Source of the DNA: Polynucleobacter campilacus | Lineage (GTDB): Bacteria > Pseudomonadota > Gammaproteobacteria > Burkholderiales > Burkholderiaceae | Assembly: GCF_002206625.1 (NCBI RefSeq) | Contig: NZ_NGUP01000004.1 | Coordinates: 98,242 to 162,241 of the forward strand | DNA length: 64,000 nucleotides | Direction: 5' to 3' | The notes under the pieces: model-generated | What the model saw: the letters and a program-made list of their open reading frames with translations, nothing else | The model's database searches: none | What the model was told of the DNA's origin: nothing | In this document: positions 6,639 through 15,708 of the stretch, in pieces | Position numbering within the stretch: the stretch's first letter is position 1 | Layout: the number at the start of each line of letters is the position of its first letter | Made by a program: the position numbers and the translations under genes

Positions 6639-7658
6639 CTAAGAGGGATTGCCTACCCGCTTGATCACGCTAGCCAACTTCTTAGCGTAATCAGGATCAG
6701 TTGCATACCCTGCTTTGGCCATTGCATCGGCATAACTGTTGATGTTACTCAGATTGTTTAAGACATTCTGGTAACGCGGGTTACTCGAAATCAGGTTCGC
6801 GAAATCTTTAAATGAGTCTGCATAAGAGTCGTAGGCTCTAAATTTTTCAACTCTGGTCTGCTTCTCACCATTGATAAATTCAGTCGTGACTGCAGAAACA
6901 GTCTTACCCGTCCAATTCCCGCTGGCCTTAATACCAAATAGATTATTACTGGGGGTACCATCAGCGCCTTTGATTTCTTTTTTACCCCAACCCGTTTCTA
7001 GTGCAGCTTGACCCAACATAAACTGTGCTGGTAGTCCGGTAGCATTACTGGCTTGCTGCGCATAACTAGACATTTTGTTCGTAAATGAGCTAACGGTTTC
7101 TTTAACAGCATTGCCCACTGAAGAAGCCATTGCGTCACCTGCATCTTCGAGCGAACTAAAGAGTTTGGAGACCTTATCCATAAATGAGGGAGTAGGCTTA
7201 GTGCTGCCATACATGGATGCTACCGAGGTATAGGCAGATACCTTAGAACTGATATTGGGATCAAATCGATTTAGACCTAGTGCTTTTGAGCTAATGGGTT
7301 CATCCCCTGGCTTGATCGCATCGGTTTGTATACCTGCGGCTTTACTGAGCTGTTTAACCAAGACGTCGGCTAAGCCAATGCCTTTGCCTGACGAGAGTTT
7401 TTGGCTCAACTGTTGGTCGAACATGGAGGTGTAGAGTTTATTTTGCTCAGTATTAAAGACACCATCCTGTGGACTAGCCTCTCGCATACTTTTGAGCATC
7501 ATATTGATAAAGATCGCCTCAAATTGCTTTGCGACTCCCTTTATAGCTTCAGGAGAATTTTCTTTAGCAGATTTTTTGAGACTAGATAGGCTATTAGTAT
7601 CTAATGCCAGTTGATTGCTGACATCAGACGCTGAAATAGAGTTACTAGGCAATGCCAT
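6639..7658 (-). CDS. flgJ: FlgJ, rod-cap protein with peptidoglycan hydrolase domain
   Basis: Dual-domain flagellar protein. The N-terminal part (about residues 30-110: AIKGVAKQFEAIFINMMLKSMRE..., with the FDQQLSQKLSSGKGIGLAD segment) caps the growing rod. The C-terminal part (about 185-339) is a glucosaminidase-type hydrolase that opens the cell wall, with QFMLGQAALETGWGKKEI holding the catalytic Glu and LFGIKASGNW. The middle linker is serine-rich and low in complexity. It is the last gene of the flgB-J operon, eleven bases after flgI; flgK and flgL, which often follow, are not here. Confidence 0.94.
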   Translation of the reverse strand: MALPSNSISASDVSNQLALDTNSLSSLKKSAKENSPEAIKGVAKQFEAIFINMMLKSMREASPQDGVFNTEQNKLYTSMFDQQLSQKLSSGKGIGLADVLVKQLSKAAGIQTDAIKPGDEPISSKALGLNRFDPNISSKVSAYTSVASMYGSTKPTPSFMDKVSKLFSSLEDAGDAMASSVGNAVKETVSSFTNKMSSYAQQASNATGLPAQFMLGQAALETGWGKKEIKGADGTPSNNLFGIKASGNWTGKTVSAVTTEFINGEKQTRVEKFRAYDSYADSFKDFANLISSNPRYQNVLNNLSNINSYADAMAKAGYATDPDYAKKLASVIKRVGNPS

Positions 7659-7669
7659 TGTGGTGTTGC

Positions 7670-8860
7670 TTAAATAATCTCAAGCTCAGCACGTAGCGAA
7701 CCAGCGGCTTTGATGGCCTGTAAGATGGCGACCAAGTCTTGTGGTGTAGCACCAACAGCATTGAGTCCGCGAACCACATCAGATAATGATGCGCCACCAG
7801 CTAACTGAATTACATTGCCTGGATCTTGGTTCAAGCTCACTTGAGATACCTTCGCCTCAACCGTATTGCCCGTATTCGAGAATGCGCTTGGTTGGCTGAT
7901 TACTGGTGTTGTACTGATCACCACAGTCAAGTTACCGTGCGCTACTGCACAGTTCTCTAGCTCAACCGTTTGATTAAGCACAATCGAACCTGTTCTTGCG
8001 TTAAGAATGACCTTCGCCTCACCCTTGGCTGGAATGACGTCGATACTTTCTAAGGCAGCTAAGAATTGCACTCGATTACCGTTCTCGACAGTATTCGGAT
8101 CAATCTGAATCACTCTAGAGTCTTGGGCAAAAGCAATGGGCTTGCCAAAACGCTTATTAATGGCCGCAGTCACAATGCTGGCGGTAGAAAAATCCGAGCT
8201 TCTTAACTCAAGACTGACCATTTCCATACCCAACAAATTACTCGGAATGGTTCTTTCAACGGTTGCTCCTGCTGAAATACGGCCGGCATTGAGTTGGTTA
8301 ATCGTTGCAGAGCTGCCGTTAGCAGATGCGCTTGCGCCACCAATCACCACGTTGCCTTGAGACATCGCATAAACTTGTCCGTCAGCACCTTTTAAAGGGG
8401 TCAATAAGAGCGTGCCACCACGCAGTGTTTTGGCATTACCCATAGCGGAAACAGTCACGTCTAAGTTCTGACCAATTTGCGCAAATGGCGGCAAGTTGGC
8501 AGTCACAATGACTGCAGCAACGTTCTTCAACTGAATTTGTGAATAGGTACCTGGCGGCAGTGTGACACCTAAGGACTGCAACATATTCAAAGTAGTCTGA
8601 AGAGTAAATGGCGTTTGGGTAGTTTGGTCACCAGTACCATCTAAGCCCACTACTAAGCCATAACCAATTAATTGGTTACTACGAACGCCTTGAATATTAG
8701 CCAAATCTTTGATGCGCTCTGCTTGCGCTGCAGGAACAATCACCATGCTTGCCAAAACACCAGCGCAGACTACCAAGAATGCCGCTAGACTTTTTTGCCA
8801 TTGCGGAGTTTTATCTGCTCTAAATAATGAAAAACGGTGGGTTCTGGTTGGCAATAACAT
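7670..8860 (-). CDS. flgI: FlgI, flagellar P-ring protein
   Basis: Periplasmic P-ring subunit of the basal body. A long signal peptide (hydrophobic SLAAFLVVCAGVLASMVIV, predicted cleavage after PAAQA near residue 47) precedes the conserved start of the mature protein, ERIKDLANIQGVRSNQLIGY, followed by GLVVGLDGTGDQT. The 396-residue length is slightly above average because of the extended N-terminus; an internal start would shorten it, but none is better placed. It ends with LRAELEII as usual for the family. It lies between flgH and flgJ in the operon. Confidence 0.95.
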   Translation of the reverse strand: MLLPTRTHRFSLFRADKTPQWQKSLAAFLVVCAGVLASMVIVPAAQAERIKDLANIQGVRSNQLIGYGLVVGLDGTGDQTTQTPFTLQTTLNMLQSLGVTLPPGTYSQIQLKNVAAVIVTANLPPFAQIGQNLDVTVSAMGNAKTLRGGTLLLTPLKGADGQVYAMSQGNVVIGGASASANGSSATINQLNAGRISAGATVERTIPSNLLGMEMVSLELRSSDFSTASIVTAAINKRFGKPIAFAQDSRVIQIDPNTVENGNRVQFLAALESIDVIPAKGEAKVILNARTGSIVLNQTVELENCAVAHGNLTVVISTTPVISQPSAFSNTGNTVEAKVSQVSLNQDPGNVIQLAGGASLSDVVRGLNAVGATPQDLVAILQAIKAAGSLRAELEII

Positions 8861-8866
8861 AAGTAA

Positions 8867-9544
8867 TTAGAAAGGCATCATAGTTTTGAAAAAACGGGTA
8901 ATCGAACTTGCCATGTAAGAACTATCCATGGTGTTATTAGTACGATATTCGATACGGGCATCAGCTACAGTATTGGAATCTACTGTATTGTTAACAGTAA
9001 TCATTTTTGGATTTACGGTTCCAGAAAAACGAATGAACTGGGCGCCTTCATCAAAGCCAATTTGCTTCTCGCCTGCTACGGTTAAGTAACCTGTTGGTGA
9101 TACTTCAAGCACAGTCGCAGCAATACTTCCTGTAAAGGTGTTGTCTTGCTGGCCTCCACCTTTATTCTCATTGGAGAGATCGTTAGCCCAACTCCAAGTT
9201 GGGCTAATCGTATTGCCAAACTGATCTTTTGCAGTAGCAGTAGATGAAGAGGTTTTAGAAGATAAATTATTTAAAGTCGTTTTAGATGTGGTGCTTTCAG
9301 CAACAACCACAGTTACGATATCTCCTACAGCACGGGCACGATTACCCTCAAAGATGGGACGGTAGCTTGCAGTGCTATAGATTGTTCCAGGTGCATTCTG
9401 CGTATTGAATTGTCGTGCAGTACCTGGACCAGGGTTTTGGGTAATAGTAGAAGGCGTCACGGCACAAGCGCCTAAGATGGATAGTGCCGAGACAGCGCTA
9501 ACAAGCTTGATAGCGGAGTTGCAAGAATTAAACATTAAACGCAT
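8867..9544 (-). CDS. flgH: FlgH, flagellar L-ring lipoprotein
   Basis: Outer-membrane L-ring subunit, secreted as a lipoprotein: the signal peptide ends in the lipobox LGAC with the modified Cys at residue 27. Typical FlgH segments are YRPIFEGNRARAVGDIVTVVVAESTTSK, VLEVSPTGYLTVAGEKQIGFDEG and FIRFSGTVNPKMI. The 225-residue length is normal. It is six bases from flgI on one side and five bases from flgG on the other. Confidence 0.95.
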   Translation of the reverse strand: MRLMFNSCNSAIKLVSAVSALSILGACAVTPSTITQNPGPGTARQFNTQNAPGTIYSTASYRPIFEGNRARAVGDIVTVVVAESTTSKTTLNNLSSKTSSSTATAKDQFGNTISPTWSWANDLSNENKGGGQQDNTFTGSIAATVLEVSPTGYLTVAGEKQIGFDEGAQFIRFSGTVNPKMITVNNTVDSNTVADARIEYRTNNTMDSSYMASSITRFFKTMMPF

Positions 9545-9549
9545 TTGGA

Positions 9550-10338
9550 TTAGCCGCCTAATTGAGCTAAGCGTTGCAACATCTGATCAGATGTCGTAAT
9601 CGCTTTACTGTTGATTTCATAAGCGCGTTGGGTTTGGATCATATTGACCATCTCCTCAACCACATTCACGTTAGAGGTTTCAATAAAGCCTTGTACTAAG
9701 ACGCCAGTACCGTTTGCACCAGGGTTTGATGGATTTGGCGTACCAGAAGCAGCAGTTTCGGCGTAGAGGTTCTCACCTTTAGCACTCAAGCCAGCTGGGT
9801 TAATAAAGGTTGCTAACTGAATTTGACCAACCTGGGTCTGTGCCACGGTATTTGGCAAGGTGACGGAAACGACACCATCGGCTGCAACCGTAACGGTTTG
9901 AGCATTTGCTGGAATCGTAATCGGTGGCTGAACGGTGTAACCACTAGAAGTCACTAACTGACCAGTGCTATTAATCTGAAAACTACCGTCGCGGGTATAT
10001 TGGGTTGTGCCATCAGGCATCAAGACTTGGTAAAAGCCGCTACCGTTAATCGCGATATCGGTATTGTTGCTGGTTTGCTGTAGGTTGCCCTGAGTAAAGA
10101 TGCGCTCAGTTGCAACAGGCTTTACACCAGTACCAATTTGCATACCAGAAGGGAGTTGGGTTTGTTGTGATGACTGCGCACCAGGCTGACGTAGAGTCTG
10201 ATAGAGCAAATCCTCAAACACCGCACGTGATTTTTTAAAGCCAGAAGTACTCACGTTCGCCAAGTTATTGGAGATTACGTCCATTTGAGTTTGTTGTGCT
10301 TCTAGGCCAGTTTTTGAAATCCAGAGCGAGCGTATCAT
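9550..10338 (-). CDS. flgG: FlgG, distal rod protein
   Basis: Major rod subunit of the flagellar axle, 262 residues as expected. It starts [20 protein letters not shown] and has the rod/hook signature [21 protein letters not shown]. It contains the FlgG-specific [12 protein letters not shown] region and ends with [23 protein letters not shown]. These N- and C-terminal helices pack in the rod. It is exported by the type III apparatus without a cleaved signal. Part of the minus-strand flgB-J operon. Confidence 0.96.
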   Translation of the reverse strand: MIRSLWISKTGLEAQQTQMDVISNNLANVSTSGFKKSRAVFEDLLYQTLRQPGAQSSQQTQLPSGMQIGTGVKPVATERIFTQGNLQQTSNNTDIAINGSGFYQVLMPDGTTQYTRDGSFQINSTGQLVTSSGYTVQPPITIPANAQTVTVAADGVVSVTLPNTVAQTQVGQIQLATFINPAGLSAKGENLYAETAASGTPNPSNPGANGTGVLVQGFIETSNVNVVEEMVNMIQTQRAYEINSKAITTSDQMLQRLAQLGG

Positions 10339-10379
10339 CTTATTTCCTTTAATTTAGGTGCATCTTGACACATAAAGTC

Positions 10380-11120
10380 TTAACTTAAATTGAAGAGCTG
10401 AGCGGCATGTTGGTCGCTATTCTCGGCATTCTTCATGAGCTGCATTTGAATATCAAAACTGCGGGCCAACGAAATCATATTGACCATGCTATGAATCACG
10501 CTCACGTTACTATCCTCCAAGGCGCCATTCACTACCTTAACGGTAGGATCTGCTACAAAACCAGCGCCACTGGCAGATTTAAATAGACCATCGTCACCGC
10601 GAACTAAGCTTTTTTCATCAGGATTAGAGAGCTTGATGACATCAATCGGAGTAGAAGGACCACCACTCACAGCAGGATCCACACTGGAGATCGTGCCATC
10701 GGCACCAATTGAGATATTGACGTTCGGAGGAATCGTAATCGGACCACCACCACCAAGAACGTTACGACCGCCTGCGGTTTGCAAAATACCATTCTCACTA
10801 ATTTTGAATGAGCCATTACGGGTCAAACCTTCTGTACCATCTGGGCGTTGCACACTAAACCAACCCTTGCCTTCGATTGCCACATCCAGAGTACGCCCTG
10901 TTTGCTTAATAGCGCCAGGAGAAAAATCTGTGCCGCCTGAGGCATTGACTACAAAAGAGCGTGTATCCAAGCTGCCACCTTGAATTGGTACGGATAGAAA
11001 AGAATCAATCTGCGCCTTAAAGCCAGTAGTCGATACGTTAGCCAAATTATTGGAGTTCGTCGCCTGCTGGTCCAAGATATGTTGGGCTCCAGTCATTGCG
11101 GTATAAATTACACGATCCAT
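10380..11120 (-). CDS. flgF: FlgF, proximal rod protein
   Basis: Rod subunit of 246 residues. It begins MDRVIYTAMTGAQHILDQQA, has the family motif [18 protein letters not shown] and ends in SNVSVIHSMVNMISLARSFDIQ plus MQLMKNAE, the rod-protein C-terminal helix. It is related to FlgG but lacks the long FlgG insertion. It lies between flgE and flgG in the operon. Confidence 0.95.
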   Translation of the reverse strand: MDRVIYTAMTGAQHILDQQATNSNNLANVSTTGFKAQIDSFLSVPIQGGSLDTRSFVVNASGGTDFSPGAIKQTGRTLDVAIEGKGWFSVQRPDGTEGLTRNGSFKISENGILQTAGGRNVLGGGGPITIPPNVNISIGADGTISSVDPAVSGGPSTPIDVIKLSNPDEKSLVRGDDGLFKSASGAGFVADPTVKVVNGALEDSNVSVIHSMVNMISLARSFDIQMQLMKNAENSDQHAAQLFNLS

Positions 11121-11166
11121 GGTTTCTCCTTAGCTTTCTCTGGCATTCAAAGTATTAATAGCCGCC

Positions 11167-12747
11167 TTAGCCATTCATCCCGATGAGGGTTTGATAGATT
11201 TGGTTTTCAATTTTGACTACTTGAGCACTAGCTTGATAAGCCTGCTGGGCTGCCAACAATGCCACCATATCTTGCGTTTGATTCACGTTCGAGCCTTCTA
11301 ATGCAGAACCCTGAATCTTGCTGCCGACCAGTTGTACGCTACCTAATAAAGGCACACCTGATTTAGAGGTTTCTACCCAGGTATCGTTACCCACTGCTTT
11401 TAAACCGGTATAGCTTGGGATGCTTGCCACACCAATTTGCGCGAGTTCACTAGTAAGGCCATCGCTATAAGTACCAATGATGGTGCCCGTTTCGTTAATC
11501 GCCATCGTATTTAAATGCGCAATAGCGGTACCGGGAGTTTTAGTCGCCACCATCGGAATAGAACCCGTTAAGAAACCAGATGCAGTCACATTAATCGCAG
11601 GCTGCTCACCAAATCCAGTAAAGGTAGCCTGTACCCAGCTGGTATTTGCTTGCTGAGCTGGTGTGATGTTTTGACCTAAGTACGTTGTTGGAATATTGGC
11701 TGGTATTGCAGCTAAGGTGTTGTAGTTGCTCAACACTCCGCCAAACATACCCGTCATGACTGGTGCTGTATTGGCAACGATTGGAGTATTTCCATTCGAA
11801 GCGCTGATAGACAGTTGTGTATTTAAGGTGTTATTGCTATTGGTAAACGCTAATGCGCCATTGCTTGCTTGCGCACTCCTTGTTTGTACACCAGCCAATG
11901 TACCATTGAGAACACCATTGGTGACAGTCACACTATTTTTGACAGTGCCATCAGCTAAACCAGTAAATGCTGCTGCCACATTCGCTGACGTTGCTCCAGA
12001 GGCACCAGCGGTAAAGGTCAGTCCAGCAACGGTAACGCTCTCGTTAGCAGCCAGATTATTAAAACTCACTGTATTGTTTGCAGGAGTAAATAATGGGTAA
12101 TTGTTTGTACTTGAATTACTAAAGCGGGCTGCAATCGTTGCCGTTGTATCGCCTGCTTGCAGACCACTAAATAGAGAGGCTACTTGCGCCGCAGTTAATA
12201 CTTTGCCATCGGTATTGGTATAGCTTAAGCCGCCAAAAGTAACAGTGCCATAAGGTGATAGCGGTGAATTAAAGCCAACCGCATCTACTTGATTAGTGTT
12301 AGCAGAACCAGGGCGAATATCATTTGGTGCTACTGGTAACTCAATAGGTGCACCTGCAATATCGAGTACCTGAAAGCCAGAACCATTGACCAAGAAACCT
12401 TCGACGTTCTGAGTGAATTGACCATTGCGGGTATAGACTGTTTGACCTAAAACCGGGTCTTGTAGTGCAAACATGCCTTGACCATTAATCGCCGCATTGA
12501 GTGCTACGGTTGTTGTATTGATCGGGCCTTGGGTAAACGATTGCATCACATTTGATGCCAGTACCCCACCCCCAGTTTGTACTGGTGATCCAGAATTAGC
12601 GGCATTGAGTTGTCGGGCCAGCACATTGGTAAAGTCAACATGTGAGGCTTTAAAGCCGACCGTTGCACTGTTGGCAATGTTATTACCCAACACGCTCAAA
12701 TGTTCTGAGGCTGCATTTAAACCGCTCAATCCTTCGACAAATGACAT
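11167..12747 (-). CDS. flgE: FlgE, flagellar hook protein
   Basis: Hook subunit, 526 residues, longer than the roughly 400 of enteric FlgE. The N-terminus (FVEGLSGLNAASEHLSVLGN, then NNIANSATVGFKASHVDF) and C-terminus (QDMVALLAAQQAYQASAQVVKIENQ) are canonical. The middle carries an expanded, Ala/Thr/Asn-rich domain. That domain holds two copies of a module seen again in the flagellins of this window: GTVTFGGLSYTNTDG...AAQVASLFSGL and ESVTVAGLTFTAG...SANVAAAFTGL. It is secreted by the flagellar type III system after flgD-encoded capping. Confidence 0.94.
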   Translation of the reverse strand: MSFVEGLSGLNAASEHLSVLGNNIANSATVGFKASHVDFTNVLARQLNAANSGSPVQTGGGVLASNVMQSFTQGPINTTTVALNAAINGQGMFALQDPVLGQTVYTRNGQFTQNVEGFLVNGSGFQVLDIAGAPIELPVAPNDIRPGSANTNQVDAVGFNSPLSPYGTVTFGGLSYTNTDGKVLTAAQVASLFSGLQAGDTTATIAARFSNSSTNNYPLFTPANNTVSFNNLAANESVTVAGLTFTAGASGATSANVAAAFTGLADGTVKNSVTVTNGVLNGTLAGVQTRSAQASNGALAFTNSNNTLNTQLSISASNGNTPIVANTAPVMTGMFGGVLSNYNTLAAIPANIPTTYLGQNITPAQQANTSWVQATFTGFGEQPAINVTASGFLTGSIPMVATKTPGTAIAHLNTMAINETGTIIGTYSDGLTSELAQIGVASIPSYTGLKAVGNDTWVETSKSGVPLLGSVQLVGSKIQGSALEGSNVNQTQDMVALLAAQQAYQASAQVVKIENQIYQTLIGMNG

Positions 12748-12800
12748 ATAGATCCTTTAGTGATTAACAGTGTTTTGGTAATTAGTGTTTAACTAACAAA

Positions 12801-13529
12801 TTAGCGAATCTGCGCCACATTTGAAATATTGGTGGTCGTGTTGTTATCCAACATGATCTGTGCACTGGTGTTCGCCGTAGGATTGAGAATGCCAGTGACA
12901 TTAGCCGTTGCTAAGCCAGTTGGATTGATATTCTTACCAGCAACGTTAGCTGCTAGTTGAAATCTATAAGGACCATCTGGTAACTGATTGCCATTGATAT
13001 CTTTACCATCCCACGCTAAAGGCACGGTACCAGCAGGTTGTGGGCCCAATGTCATTACATCGACTGACTGACCTGCGCCGTTCAAAATATTAACCTTCAA
13101 GGAAGATGCGGGTGCATCTAACTGCACACCAAAAGTCGCCTGTCCTTTTGTAAGGTTTAATGTATTACCTGGAACCAACACACTTTTACCAACCAGACTT
13201 GAAGCTTGAAATGCCTGACTCGATTGCATTTGCGACAAGAGAGAGTTCATGGAGCTGTTGAGCTTATTAACGCCTTCTACTGTAGAGATCTGCGCCATCT
13301 GACTGGTCATCTCCGCACTCTTCATTGGATCAGTAGGATCTTGATATTTCATTTGCGCAACTAACAAGGTCATAAACTGATCCTGGATCTGCGCTGCAGA
13401 ACTAGCAGATGCGTTCAAGGCTGCAGTAGCACTACCGCCGATGGATTTAGTGTTGATGCCATTACTTGCGCTATTACTTGCGCTATTGCTTGCACTGTTA
13501 CTGACTGTATTGTTTTGAATCGCACTCAT
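12801..13529 (-). CDS. flgD: FlgD, hook-cap scaffolding protein
   Basis: Hook assembly cap of 242 residues. It contains the conserved DQFMTLLVAQMKYQDPTDPM segment, then SAEMTSQMAQISTVEGVNKLN, and the C-terminal Ig-like region with WDGKDINGNQLPDGPYRFQL. The N-terminus is unusual in having a short tandem repeat SASN-SASN-SASN. That repeat is encoded by 12-bp units that could vary by replication slippage in frame. It lies between flgC and flgE in the operon. Confidence 0.95.
   Translation of the reverse strand: MSAIQNNTVSNSASNSASNSASNGINTKSIGGSATAALNASASSAAQIQDQFMTLLVAQMKYQDPTDPMKSAEMTSQMAQISTVEGVNKLNSSMNSLLSQMQSSQAFQASSLVGKSVLVPGNTLNLTKGQATFGVQLDAPASSLKVNILNGAGQSVDVMTLGPQPAGTVPLAWDGKDINGNQLPDGPYRFQLAANVAGKNINPTGLATANVTGILNPTANTSAQIMLDNNTTTNISNVAQIR
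13461..13502 (-). repeat. 12-bp tandem repeat inside flgD
   Basis: Three near-identical 12-bp units (plus-strand unit cgctattacttg, one copy with a substitution), plus a partial unit, encode SN(SASN)3 at residues 10-23 of FlgD. Because the unit is a multiple of three, length changes would keep the frame. Confidence 0.8.
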
Positions 13530-13541
13530 CTTTATTCCCTA

Positions 13542-13952
13542 TTAGTTTTGACCAATGGTTAATGTTCTTTGCAACATTGTTTTTGCAGCATTCATGGTTT
13601 CAACGTTGTTTTGATAAGAGCGTGATGTCGAAATCATGTTCACCATCTCTTGAGTTGCATTGACGTTTGGCATCGCCACAAAGCCATCTTTATCTGCTAA
13701 TGGATTTGCTGGATCGTGCACCATACGTGGTGGTAACTGATCTTCAATCACCTTATTGACTTTGACGCCTTGATGACCAGAGCTACCCACTGGTGTTGCT
13801 TCAAAAACAACTTGCTTGGCTTTGTAAGGTTGACCGTTTGAGCTAGTAGCACTATCTACGTTTGCTAAGTTACTGGCAACCGTATTTAAGCGCTGCGACT
13901 GTGCGCTCATCGCTGAACTAGAAATATTAAAAACGTTTTGTAAGGAGGCCAT
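13542..13952 (-). CDS. flgC: FlgC, proximal rod protein
   Basis: Rod subunit of 136 residues, full length. It starts MASLQNVFNISSSAMSAQSQ, has the rod motif NTVASNLANVDSATSSNGQP with YKAKQVVFE, and ends in TQEMVNMISTSRSYQNNVETM and LQRTLTIGQN. It lies 27 bases after flgB. A purine-rich AAGGAGG stretch is visible ahead of the start on the minus strand in the flgC-flgD region. Confidence 0.95.
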   Translation of the reverse strand: MASLQNVFNISSSAMSAQSQRLNTVASNLANVDSATSSNGQPYKAKQVVFEATPVGSSGHQGVKVNKVIEDQLPPRMVHDPANPLADKDGFVAMPNVNATQEMVNMISTSRSYQNNVETMNAAKTMLQRTLTIGQN

Positions 13953-13979
13953 TTGAATTTACCGTTCTATCGAAAAGAA

Positions 13980-14420
13980 TTAGGAAGTAGGACTGAGTGC
14001 TGCAGTCATGTCTTTAATCTGGGCATTGAGCATCGTGATATTGGCTTCGTAATGAATCGCGTTATCCACGAAGGCTGTTCTTTCCACCTCACCATCAACC
14101 GAGTTGCCGTCAACGCTGCCCTGAATCAAGGGGCGATAGAGTAAGTCAGCTTCATTAACGCCGCCAGTACCCCCGGGAATATGTTTGCCATGAGTAGTCG
14201 CGAGCGACATATTGCCGTTAGAGCTCACCGCAGCATTATTAGCAGCACTAGCCACATTGGCTTCTAGGGCTTTTTTGAGTGAGGCGGCAAAGTCGATATC
14301 CCGTGCTTTATAGTTCGGGGTATCCGCGTTGGCGATATTGGCCGCTAAAATTTCCTGGCGTTGAGCCCTCACCCGCAGGGCGGTTGCATTAAAATCAAAG
14401 AGCGCGTCTAATTTATCCAT
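13980..14420 (-). CDS. flgB: FlgB, proximal rod protein
   Basis: First gene of the minus-strand flgBCDEFGHIJ operon. The 146-residue rod protein has the N-terminal LDALFDFNATALRVRAQRQE, then ILAANIANADTPNYKARDID, and the C-terminal NAIHYEANITMLNAQIKDM. The promoter must lie in the 216-base gap to the divergent flgA; no convincing sigma-28, sigma-54 or sigma-70 site was identified by eye there. Confidence 0.95.
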   Translation of the reverse strand: MDKLDALFDFNATALRVRAQRQEILAANIANADTPNYKARDIDFAASLKKALEANVASAANNAAVSSNGNMSLATTHGKHIPGGTGGVNEADLLYRPLIQGSVDGNSVDGEVERTAFVDNAIHYEANITMLNAQIKDMTAALSPTS

Positions 14421-14636
14421 TTATTTCTCCAATTTCCCTAAAGAAATCCTCAAGTCAGCCGTAATAGGTAATGTAGCAGTGCAAATACCTATTAATGGCA
14501 TTTTCACTAATGTAATTTGCCCACCCCTTCCTTGATTTGCCAATAAAAGGGGTAATAGTTCGGCTAATTGAGGCATTGACTGGCCCCCAAAATCCTAAAA
14601 TCATGTTTTCGCCATCCTTTTGGACTGGAATTAAGC

Positions 14637-15515
14637 ATGCATTCCTCATACGAAACGCCCTTAGAATTCAAGAAAAGTACTGAAAAGCCCCTTTTTGGGT
14701 CTTTTTTGCGTGGTTTTGAGACCTTGATCATTGGCATGATTGCCAGTGTGTTGATCTCCTTATTACTTTCTTTCGTGGTGCTCTACCCCAAAATCAGCTG
14801 GGCACAGGTACAAAATCAAGCACCAGCCCAAGGACAGAACCCAGGATCTAACTCAGCCACTAACGCTGGTAATCCACCTGCTTTCCAGAATCTGCGCATC
14901 ATTAATCAAAAAGTGAAAGACTTTTTGACCACCCAAAGTGCCGGATCACCTGGCAAACCAGAAATTACCGTCACCCCCATGGAAGAAGGCACACAATTGA
15001 CCTATTGCCCTTCTCCAGAAGCCTTTTTTCCCCCAAATAGCGCTGCTTGGGGCAGAACAACCGTGGGCGTGCGCTGTGGCCAACCGAAACCATGGACCGT
15101 GTATGTCCAAGCGAATGTGAGCATCATTGCTAACTATGTCGTCGCCGGAGCCCCGATCGGCCAGGGTCAAACCATCTCCGCCAATGAATTACAACTCCAA
15201 AAAGGCGATCTCACTACCCTGCCAACCGGCATTTTTACGGAATTTAACCGAGTGATCGGTCAAACCGCCAGAATGTCGCTAGTAGCAGGCACCGTCCTCA
15301 AAAAAGAAATGCTCAAAATGCCCCTGATTGTGCAAAAAGGGCAATCTGTGAGGGTTTCTAGTGGCGGCAAGGGATTCTCGATTAGCACCGACGGTCAGGC
15401 TCTAAATGAAGCCTCAGAAGGTGAACTAGTCAAAGTCAAGGTCAGTAATGGCAGTGTTGTGACCGGAATTGCCAAAGAAAATGGCATAGTTGAGGTAGGC
15501 GGCCAAAGCAAGTAG
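14637..15515 (+). CDS. flgA: FlgA, P-ring assembly chaperone
   Basis: Periplasmic chaperone for P-ring assembly, 292 residues. An N-terminal membrane/signal helix (LIIGMIASVLISLLLSFVVL, around residues 30-50) is followed by a Gln/Asn/Pro-rich linker. A SAF domain follows, with YVVAGAPIGQGQTISANELQ and a C-terminal half with VLKKEMLKMPLIVQKGQSVR and GTALN-like SDGQALNEASEGELVKVKV. It has two Cys in the middle domain. It is divergent from the flgB operon, the usual arrangement, and followed by flgM. Confidence 0.93.
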   Translation: MHSSYETPLEFKKSTEKPLFGSFLRGFETLIIGMIASVLISLLLSFVVLYPKISWAQVQNQAPAQGQNPGSNSATNAGNPPAFQNLRIINQKVKDFLTTQSAGSPGKPEITVTPMEEGTQLTYCPSPEAFFPPNSAAWGRTTVGVRCGQPKPWTVYVQANVSIIANYVVAGAPIGQGQTISANELQLQKGDLTTLPTGIFTEFNRVIGQTARMSLVAGTVLKKEMLKMPLIVQKGQSVRVSSGGKGFSISTDGQALNEASEGELVKVKVSNGSVVTGIAKENGIVEVGGQSK

Positions 15516-15567
15516 GCTAACCAATAATTTATATTCTTCTAACGCGCCAAGGAAAGCCGGATTTAGC

Positions 15568-15594
15568 TAAAGTTAGGCTAGATAAAGCCGTTAG
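15568..15594 (+). promoter_or_regulatory. Sigma-28 (FliA) promoter of flgM
   Basis: TAAAGTTA (15568-15575), an 11-base spacer and GCCGTTAG (15587-15594) match the FliA pattern TAAAGTTT-N11-GCCGATAA with one mismatch in the -35 box and two in the -10 box. Start of transcription would be near 15601, leaving a leader of about 105 bases before the flgM ATG. FlgM is classically expressed from such a late promoter. Confidence 0.65.
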
Positions 15595-15708
15595 AGAAGA
15601 TGTAGAAGTAGTTCAGGTGATGTGGCAGTAAGCTGTATAGTATTTTGATAGTTTGACTCAAAAAAAACTGAGAAACGAGCAGTACCTAAATTAGGCTAAA
15701 GTGTTCCC

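Noticed and set aside
14455..14649. Open frame of 64 codons on the minus strand between flgB and flgA
   Set aside because: It lies across the divergent promoter region and the first codons of flgA, has no ribosome binding site and no recognisable protein features.
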